From Clostridiales bacterium UBA4717 (GTDB lineage Bacteria > Bacillota > Clostridia > Oscillospirales > CAG-272), in NCBI GenBank assembly GCA_002404395.1, contig DHJP01000014.1, positions 1 to 14,644 on the forward strand: a stretch of DNA of 14,644 nt, read 5' to 3'. The notes below the pieces were generated by a model. It was not told the DNA's origin and ran no database searches. It saw only the letters and a list, made by a program, of their open reading frames with translations. The translations under genes and the position numbers were made by a program. Positions 6,214 through 12,213 of this stretch are shown here, in pieces (within the stretch, counting starts at the first letter, position 1; the number at the start of each line of letters is the position of its first letter).

Positions 6214-6293
6214 GTACGTTTGTTACACAAGCGACAGGACAGTCCTCTGCGAAGCTCTGCATGAATGTCCGGATTTATAAGGAGGAAGCCAAA
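6214..6293 (+). promoter_or_regulatory. rplS 5' leader, possible L19 autoregulatory leader
   Basis: The 80-nt untranslated region contains complementary segments GGACA (6237-6241) and TGTCC (6266-6270), a compact AGGAC-A-GTCCT repeat (6236-6246) and two copies of CTCTGC (6245-6250 and 6255-6260), ending in a strong AAGGAGG ribosome site (6279-6285). A structured L19 leader family is known from Firmicutes, where L19 is thought to repress its own translation. The resemblance is by position and general pattern; I could not fold or align it. Confidence 0.4.
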
Positions 6294-6653
6294 ATGGATC
6301 TTATCAAGGCTTTTACAAATGAGCAGTTGAAGGAAGAAGTTCCGGAGATCGTAGTCGGCAACAATGTACGCGTTCACATTCGTATTGTTGAAACCGGCAA
6401 GGGCAAGGAAGGCAACAAGGAAAGAATCCAGCTTTTTGAGGGAACCGTTATCGCTAAGCGTGGCGGCGGAATTTCCGAAACCTTCACAGTCAGACGCATC
6501 GCGTACGGTTGCGGTGTTGAAAAGACGTTTCCGCTTCACTCTCCCAACGTGGTCAAAGTTGAGACCACCAGAGTCGGTAAGGTAAGACGCGCTAAGCTTA
6601 ACTACCTGCGCGACAGAGTGGGCAAGAGCTCCAAGGTTAAGGAACGCATCTGA
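6294..6653 (+). CDS. rplS: 50S ribosomal protein L19
   Basis: A 119-residue large-subunit ribosomal protein that contributes to the interface with the 30S subunit. It is recognised by its nearly invariant blocks: the [20 protein letters not shown] region (21-40), [20 protein letters not shown] (45-64), [20 protein letters not shown] (65-84) and the basic tail with [18 protein letters not shown]. Length is normal for the family. ATG 6294 is preceded by AAGGAGG (6279-6285); in-frame upstream codons to 6198 lie in the promoter and leader and are not coding. In many Firmicutes rplS follows rpsP-rimM-trmD; here it has its own promoter and sits before pth and mfd instead. The nearest upstream gene is an acyl-CoA synthetase. 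Confidence 0.98.
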   Translation: MDLIKAFTNEQLKEEVPEIVVGNNVRVHIRIVETGKGKEGNKERIQLFEGTVIAKRGGGISETFTVRRIAYGCGVEKTFPLHSPNVVKVETTRVGKVRRAKLNYLRDRVGKSSKVKERI

Positions 6654-6671
6654 TAACAAGCAAATCAGCGT

Positions 6672-6704
6672 AAAAGAACTGTGCCCTCGGGTTACAGTTC
6701 TTTT
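6672..6704 (+). terminator. Terminator or attenuator between rplS and pth
   Basis: AAAAGAACTGT (6672-6682) pairs perfectly with ACAGTTCTTTT (6694-6704), with an additional CCC/GGG pairing inside the loop. The T stretch after the stem is short (TTCTTTT, then G), so termination may be partial. No promoter is recognisable between this hairpin and the pth start, which also suggests read-through. Confidence 0.75.
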
Positions 6705-6746
6705 GTCGCTTTACGGAAAACAAATCAAATCGAATCGGGGTTTAAT

Positions 6747-7379
6747 ATGTCAGACATATTCGAGCTGTTCAAGCAGATAGGCGCATCATCGCCGAATAAG
6801 AGCGCGCCTGTAACACATATAGTCGCGGGACTCGGGAACCCGGGAGAAAAATACGCAAAAACACGTCACAATGCCGGATTTATGGCGCTTGATCTGATAT
6901 CTCAGAAGTACGGCTTCAAAATCGACCGTTTGAAATACAAAGCGCTCTGCGGAGAAGCCGAAATATCAGATAAGCGCGTACTGTTCATGAAGCCGCAGAC
7001 CTTCATGAACAATTCGGGTGAAGCACTTCGCGAGGCTGCCGCATTTTACAAAATACCATCGGAAAACATTATCGTAATTTTTGACGATATTTCGCTTGAA
7101 CCGGGGAAGCTGCGCATACGCAAAAGCGGAAGCGACGGCGGACATAACGGCATAAAAAGCATTATATATCAGCTCTCAAGCGATGCTTTTCCGAGGATCA
7201 AGCTCGGAGTCGGCGCAAAACCGCATCCCGATTATGACCTTGCGGATTGGGTGCTCGGAGAAATACCCGATGAATTGCGCGAGTCCTTCTTCGGTGCGCT
7301 GACAAACGCCGCCGACGCACTGAGACTCATGCTCGGCGGCGATATTGAAAAAGCTATGAACCTGTACAATCGAAAGTAA
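6747..7379 (+). CDS. pth: Peptidyl-tRNA hydrolase
   Basis: A 210-residue cytoplasmic enzyme that cleaves the ester bond of peptidyl-tRNA released from stalled ribosomes, recycling the tRNA. Family motifs: VAGLGNPGEKYAKTRHNAGF (26-45) with catalytic His41 and Asn31, KPQTFMNNSGEA (82-93) with the conserved Asn, IFDDISLEPGKLRIR (111-125) with the conserved Asp, and GSDGGHNGIKSI (128-139). All catalytic positions are present. It carries about 22 extra residues (MSDIFELFKQIGASSPNK and on) before the usual start of the domain, a feature I recall from related Clostridia. ATG 6747 is chosen because GGGG (6737-6740) is 6 bases upstream and an earlier ATG (6681) would fall inside the terminator hairpin. 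A gap of only 42 bp to mfd suggests one transcript. Confidence 0.96.
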   Translation: MSDIFELFKQIGASSPNKSAPVTHIVAGLGNPGEKYAKTRHNAGFMALDLISQKYGFKIDRLKYKALCGEAEISDKRVLFMKPQTFMNNSGEALREAAAFYKIPSENIIVIFDDISLEPGKLRIRKSGSDGGHNGIKSIIYQLSSDAFPRIKLGVGAKPHPDYDLADWVLGEIPDELRESFFGALTNAADALRLMLGGDIEKAMNLYNRK

Positions 7380-7421
7380 GAATTTCGGATCTGCGCGATA
7401 TTGCAAACAAATGGTGAAAAT

Positions 7422-10400
7422 ATGAGAATGTTATGCGATAAAATCAAAAATGAGCGTGAATACGAGGGCTTTTTGAAGCTTCGTGAGCGCATGAAGACCG
7501 AAAAAGCACGCCCGATAACCGTAACCGGACTTTCGGACGGAGCACGCGCCGCATTCTATGCAAGCGCGATCGACGACCTGACCGCCAACTGTCCTCTGCC
7601 GCCGCTGATTCTGGTACCCGGCGAAAAGGAAGGTCTGCGGCTTTTCAATATTCTTACCGATTGCGGCATTGAGCCGTTGAGTTACCCGCTGCGCGATTTT
7701 ATATTCCATAATATTAAAGCCTCCCATGATTACGAACATGAGAGGCTTAAAGTCTTATCCGAGCTTGTGCTTTCGGGCACCGCCGGAGCGATCATAGCTA
7801 CGCCGGATGCCGCCCTGCAAATGACGATGCCGCCCGAATACCTCAGAGAATGTACAATAAAACTGTCGCTTGACACGCCTTATGATCCGTCCGAGCTTGT
7901 CAAAAAACTTCTCATGGGCGGATATGTGCGCACCGAGATGGTTGACGGCGTGGGGCAGTTCGCAGTACGCGGCGGCATAATCGACGTATTTCCGCCGCTC
8001 TGTCCGTCACCCGTACGAATCGACTTTTTTGATACCGACATAGATCAGATGGGATATTTTGATCTGATGACTCAACGCAAGACCGAGAATATCGTTACCG
8101 TCACAATACCCCCGGCACGTGAGCTGATCCCCTCGGAGGAAGCGCGCCGCGAGATCGGGAAAACGGTTCAAAGTCTGATAAAAAAAGCCAAAAACGAACG
8201 TATCAAAAACGAGCTTGCCGAGGAACTTGACGCAATAAACAACGGACTTGAGCTTGACTTTATAGACAAATATCTTCCGGTTATATATTCCGAGGGTTAC
8301 TGCCTGCTTGACTATTACCTTGACAAAAACCTTAACAACGGAAAAGCTCCGCTCATCTTTATGCAGGAGAGCAACGCCTGCGCCGAGCGAGTAAAAGGCT
8401 ACGATTGGCACATAAACGAAGAGCTCGTTTCACTTGCCGAGGACGGATTGATCGCCCTGAAAAACGGCACATACGCAAAGAACTTCGGCGATTTTGAAGA
8501 ATTTACCGACATATGCGGCTTCGTTGTTATTGATACGTTTGTCGGGAATCATGAACGCAGAAGCGCGGGACTTTTCTCGTTTGACACCAAGCAAACGGTC
8601 AACTATGCCGACAACCTCGAACTGCTTCGGGATGACCTTGAAAGCTATATGAAACGCGGATATACCGCCGCGGTCATCTGTGAAAATGAGGCGGCGGTCA
8701 AGAGTGTGCAATCCGCCCTGTTCGACTCCGGTATCAACGCGGTAAACGTGAAAAACGAGCTTTCGTCAGACGAGCTTTTGCCGCGCGTTGCCTATGTCCT
8801 GACCGGCACGTCGATCCCGGGCTTTGAGCTCACCGGCGAACGCTTTGCGGTGCTCAGTATGCTTCCGACGGGCAGCTATGCGCGCTCAGCAAAAATTCAA
8901 AGCCGCAAAAAGCAGACCCGCAAAGAACAGGAACGCTCGATACTCTCGTATACCGATCTTAACGAAGGCGACTATGTGGTTCACGTCAACTACGGAATCG
9001 GACAGTACGTAGGCATAGAAAAGCTCACGGTTGACGGAGTAACCAAGGATTATATAAGGATACGCTACGCCGGAAGCGACACGCTGTTCATTCCGACAAA
9101 TCAGCTTGACAATGTATCAAAATATATAGGTGCTCGCAGCGAGGACGGGCTTGTTAAGCTTTCAAAAATGGGCGGATCGGATTGGGGCAAGGCAAAAAGC
9201 CGTGCCAAGACCGCCGCCAAAAGCATGGCAAAAGAGCTTATAAAGCTTTACGCTGAGCGACAGACCCGCGAAGGCTTCGCCTTCTCTGAAGATGACGACG
9301 CTCAGGTCGAATTTGATTCCGCATTCGATTATGAGGAGACCGACGGGCAGCTTTCGGCAATTTCGGATGTCAAATCCGACATGCAGAAAAAAGTACCGAT
9401 GGATCGTCTGATCTGCGGCGACGTCGGCTACGGCAAAACCGAAGTGGCATTGCGCGCCGCTTTCAAGGCGGCAATGAACGGCAAGCAGACCGCTATACTC
9501 GTACCGACCACAATACTTGCTTTTCAACATTACCGCACTCTGCTCTCGCGAATGAGAGGCTTCCCGGTCAAATGCGAAATGCTCTCGGGCTTCCGCACAC
9601 CGAAACAGAATGAAGAGACCCTGCGCAAGTTAAGGCGCGGAGACATTGACATAATCGTAGGTACTCACCGACTCATCTCAAAAGATGTTAAATTCAAGGA
9701 TCTGGGGCTTGTAATAATCGACGAGGAGCAACGCTTCGGTGTCGCGCAAAAAGAAAAGCTCAAAGGACTTTCCAGCGACGTCGATATACTCACCCTGACT
9801 GCAACGCCCATACCGCGAACGCTCAACATGGCAATGAGCGGTATCCGCGACATGTCGATACTTGACGAAGCGCCCGGCGACCGTTTCCCGGTCCAATCGT
9901 ATGTGCTTGAGCATGACGACATGATAATAAACGAAGCGATTCGCAAGGAGCTTCGCCGCGGCGGTCAGGTATTCTACCTGCACAACAATATTGAGGGGAT
10001 AACCACCGTCGCCGCGAAGATCAAAGAAGCGATACCCGACGTCAGGGTGGCAGTTGCACACGGCAGAATGGACAAAGATATGCTGTCTGATATCTGGCGC
10101 GACCTTGTCAACGGCGATATCGACGTGCTCGTCAGCACCACGATCATTGAAACCGGTGTTGACGTGCCGAACGCGAACACGCTGATAATCGACAACGCTG
10201 ACCGTCTCGGGCTTTCACAGCTCCATCAGCTTCGCGGACGGGTAGGCAGAAGCAGCCGCCGCGCGTACGCTTACTTCACATATCCGAAAAACAAAGCCCT
10301 TTCGGAGATCGCCTCCAAGCGGCTTGCCGCAATAAAAGAATATACGGAGTTCGGCGCCGGCTTCAGAATCGCGATGCGCGACCTTGAGATCCGCGGCGCC

Positions 10401-10967
10401 GGCAACCTGCTCGGCGCCGAACAGCACGGTCATCTTGACAGCATAGGATACGATCTGTATATCAAGATCCTCAACGAAGCCATTCTTGAAGAAAAGGGCG
10501 AAAAGCCGTCGGTCAAGCCCGAGTGTTCGGTTGACGTAAACTTTGACGCTTATATTCCGGAAAACTATATCAAAACGACTTCGGGCCGCATGGAAATGTA
10601 CAAAAAGATCGCGCACATCGAAAATACCGAAGATTTCGACGATATCGGAGACGAGCTGTGCGACCGCTACGGAGAGCCGCCGCGTCCCTGTCGAAATCTG
10701 CTGTACGTTTCGCTTATGCGCAACCTCGGCGCGGCAACGGGGATAACCAAGATCGAACATCGCGGCACTATGATAAGTCTGCTTGCCGAACGCATCGACT
10801 ATCAGGCATGGGGCGAGATCAACGAAAAATACAAGGGAGCATTTTTGCTCTCGGCAGCCGGCAAACCGACGATCATATACCGTCTGCGCCGCGGGGACGA
10901 TCCGCTTGAATTGATAACGCAAATGCTCTCGGACTATCATGCGCTTATAAACAAATCTCTGAAATAG
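7422..10967 (+). CDS. mfd: Transcription-repair coupling factor
   Basis: An intact 1181-residue ATP-dependent translocase that removes RNA polymerase stalled at DNA lesions and recruits UvrA. Domains in order: UvrB-like N-terminal region including FAVRGGIIDVFPP (about 180-192); RNA polymerase interaction domain starting SYTDLNEGDYVVHVNYGIGQ (about 508-575); helicase core with Walker A GDVGYGKT (666-673), DEEQ box IIDEEQRFGV (from 765), LTATPIPRTL, and motif VI LHQLRGRVGRSSRRAY; and the C-terminal TRCF domain (roughly 1037-1160) containing the UvrA-binding surface. Length matches the family (about 1150-1180). The start is uncertain: ATG 7422, ATG 7428 and TTG 7401 are all possible with a weak GGTGA (7413-7417); I use 7422. 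It lies 42 bp after pth, the conserved pth-mfd order of Firmicutes. No terminator is visible after it. Confidence 0.97.
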   Translation: MRMLCDKIKNEREYEGFLKLRERMKTEKARPITVTGLSDGARAAFYASAIDDLTANCPLPPLILVPGEKEGLRLFNILTDCGIEPLSYPLRDFIFHNIKASHDYEHERLKVLSELVLSGTAGAIIATPDAALQMTMPPEYLRECTIKLSLDTPYDPSELVKKLLMGGYVRTEMVDGVGQFAVRGGIIDVFPPLCPSPVRIDFFDTDIDQMGYFDLMTQRKTENIVTVTIPPARELIPSEEARREIGKTVQSLIKKAKNERIKNELAEELDAINNGLELDFIDKYLPVIYSEGYCLLDYYLDKNLNNGKAPLIFMQESNACAERVKGYDWHINEELVSLAEDGLIALKNGTYAKNFGDFEEFTDICGFVVIDTFVGNHERRSAGLFSFDTKQTVNYADNLELLRDDLESYMKRGYTAAVICENEAAVKSVQSALFDSGINAVNVKNELSSDELLPRVAYVLTGTSIPGFELTGERFAVLSMLPTGSYARSAKIQSRKKQTRKEQERSILSYTDLNEGDYVVHVNYGIGQYVGIEKLTVDGVTKDYIRIRYAGSDTLFIPTNQLDNVSKYIGARSEDGLVKLSKMGGSDWGKAKSRAKTAAKSMAKELIKLYAERQTREGFAFSEDDDAQVEFDSAFDYEETDGQLSAISDVKSDMQKKVPMDRLICGDVGYGKTEVALRAAFKAAMNGKQTAILVPTTILAFQHYRTLLSRMRGFPVKCEMLSGFRTPKQNEETLRKLRRGDIDIIVGTHRLISKDVKFKDLGLVIIDEEQRFGVAQKEKLKGLSSDVDILTLTATPIPRTLNMAMSGIRDMSILDEAPGDRFPVQSYVLEHDDMIINEAIRKELRRGGQVFYLHNNIEGITTVAAKIKEAIPDVRVAVAHGRMDKDMLSDIWRDLVNGDIDVLVSTTIIETGVDVPNANTLIIDNADRLGLSQLHQLRGRVGRSSRRAYAYFTYPKNKALSEIASKRLAAIKEYTEFGAGFRIAMRDLEIRGAGNLLGAEQHGHLDSIGYDLYIKILNEAILEEKGEKPSVKPECSVDVNFDAYIPENYIKTTSGRMEMYKKIAHIENTEDFDDIGDELCDRYGEPPRPCRNLLYVSLMRNLGAATGITKIEHRGTMISLLAERIDYQAWGEINEKYKGAFLLSAAGKPTIIYRLRRGDDPLELITQMLSDYHALINKSLK

Positions 10968-10969
10968 TC

Positions 10970-10998
10970 TTGAAGCGTTCATACTTTAGGGATATAAT
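10970..10998 (+). promoter_or_regulatory. Sigma-A promoter for the PrsA-like lipoprotein gene
   Basis: TTGAAG (10970-10975), 17-bp spacer, perfect TATAAT (10993-10998). It begins two bases after the mfd stop codon. Predicted start near 11005 leaves a leader of about 57 nt, so the envelope genes downstream can be transcribed independently of mfd. Confidence 0.8.
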
Positions 10999-11030
10999 AA
11001 CAATATATGCCCGTGCAAATCAATAACAGT

Positions 11031-11047
11031 TTGCCGAGTGTCGGCAA
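11031..11047 (+). promoter_or_regulatory. Stem-loop directly upstream of the PrsA-like gene ribosome binding site
   Basis: TTGCCGA (11031-11037) and TCGGCAA (11041-11047) form a perfect 7-bp stem around the triloop GTG, four bases before the GGGGA ribosome site (11052-11056). No T run follows, so it is not an mfd terminator in the usual sense. Position inside the leader suggests an effect on mRNA stability or translation. Confidence 0.5.
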
Positions 11048-11061
11048 GATCGGGGAAAACA

Positions 11062-12171
11062 ATGAAAAGAAAAACAAGGATCATCTCGCTGCTTTTGGCA
11101 GTGATCACTCTGACTGCGCTTATTTTTACAAGCGCCTGCACAAGCGAAAAGTATGCTTTGAAGTATAAAAGCACCACTGCAAGCGAAAACGAATATCTGT
11201 ATTGGCTTTCGGGCTACAAGTACCTCTTTTTGAACTACTATCTCGGCGGTCAGGATACGGACGAGGCATGGAACTATAAGGTTTCCGAAAACGGAACTAC
11301 GGTAGAAGCATTGCTTTCATCGGTCGCGCTTGAAAATATCAAAAACAATGTGGTGCTGCTTGAACTTGCAAAGGAAGCAAATATCAAGCTTTCAAACGAC
11401 GATACCAAATCCGTTGAAGATTACATCGCCTCGCTCATTGAAAAAGAGGGCAGCCGCGAAAAGCTTGACAGCGCCCTTTCCGCTTACGGCGTCACTTCCT
11501 CCATGCTTAAAGAGATCTATATTAAGCAAAAGAAGATCGAACTTGAGCGTCAGTCGCTTTTTGCCGAGGGCGGAGAGCTTGCGCTGACCGACAAGGAGCG
11601 CGATAACTATTTTGACTCCGAATACGTAAGGATCAAGCACATATATATCAACAATGTCAAGGATTTTGCGCGCGACGACGAGGGAGATCTGATAATCGAC
11701 AGCAGCACCGGGACCTATAAAACGCGCGAGTTGAGCGACGAGGAAAAGGCGGAAAAGACCTCGCTTGCAAAATCTATATATGCGGATATTAACGCCGGCG
11801 GGGATTTTGACGCACTCATGCAGGCAAACACCGCCGACACCACAATGAATATCTATCCGAACGGTTACTATGTAACCGCCTCATCCACAAGACTGCCTAC
11901 AGATCTTATCAAAAAAGCCCTTTCGATGAACGAGGGCGAGAGCGCATACGTCGAAAGCGAGATCGGCATACACATAATCAAACGCGAGCCGCTTGAAGCA
12001 CGCGCCTATGCAGACGAAGCCAACTCCGCTTTCTTCACAGACTTTGAAAGCACCCTTGAAAGCGCCAAACTTTCAAACTTTTTGTCCGCACTCACACCTG
12101 AGGTCGAAGTAAACGATGAAGTGATCCAAAGCTTTTCGCTTCGCACCTGCACTGCCAACAGCTCGTATTAA
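11062..12171 (+). CDS. PrsA/SurA-like peptidyl-prolyl isomerase lipoprotein (extracytoplasmic foldase)
   Basis: A 369-residue exported protein. A basic start (MKRKTR), hydrophobic core and TSAC form a lipoprotein signal with the lipidated Cys at 26, so it should be anchored outside the membrane. Residues about 30-180 are helical, like the SurA-type chaperone domain. A parvulin domain spans about 189-310, opening with RIKHIYI (His193) and closing with GIHIIKREP (His304), and is interrupted by a polar insertion of about 25-30 residues after KHIYINN. The Met and Phe usually found in the substrate pocket are not obvious, since that stretch reads STRLPTDLIKKALSM, so isomerase activity is uncertain. 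ATG 11062 follows GGGGA (11052-11056); 11038 lies inside the leader stem-loop. A PrsA-like gene after mfd is a known Clostridia arrangement. It lies 42 bp before the csaB fusion gene. Confidence 0.85.
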   Translation: MKRKTRIISLLLAVITLTALIFTSACTSEKYALKYKSTTASENEYLYWLSGYKYLFLNYYLGGQDTDEAWNYKVSENGTTVEALLSSVALENIKNNVVLLELAKEANIKLSNDDTKSVEDYIASLIEKEGSREKLDSALSAYGVTSSMLKEIYIKQKKIELERQSLFAEGGELALTDKERDNYFDSEYVRIKHIYINNVKDFARDDEGDLIIDSSTGTYKTRELSDEEKAEKTSLAKSIYADINAGGDFDALMQANTADTTMNIYPNGYYVTASSTRLPTDLIKKALSMNEGESAYVESEIGIHIIKREPLEARAYADEANSAFFTDFESTLESAKLSNFLSALTPEVEVNDEVIQSFSLRTCTANSSY

Positions 12172-12213
12172 CTTTTGTCCTCACGATCGGAATTTATATT
12201 TTTCAGGTGACAC

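Noticed and set aside
6198..6293. In-frame extension of rplS by 32 codons
   Set aside because: It would begin within the promoter -10 region and include the ribosome site; L19 homologues start at MDLI-like sequence.
10215..10982. 255-codon minus-strand open frame over the end of mfd
   Set aside because: Shadow of the conserved mfd C-terminal domain; no ribosome site or family match seen.
12175..12202. Possible promoter between the foldase gene and the GT4-CsaB gene
   Set aside because: TTGTCC with a 16-bp spacer and TATTTT is too weak to call in AT-rich sequence; co-transcription explains the 42-bp gap better.
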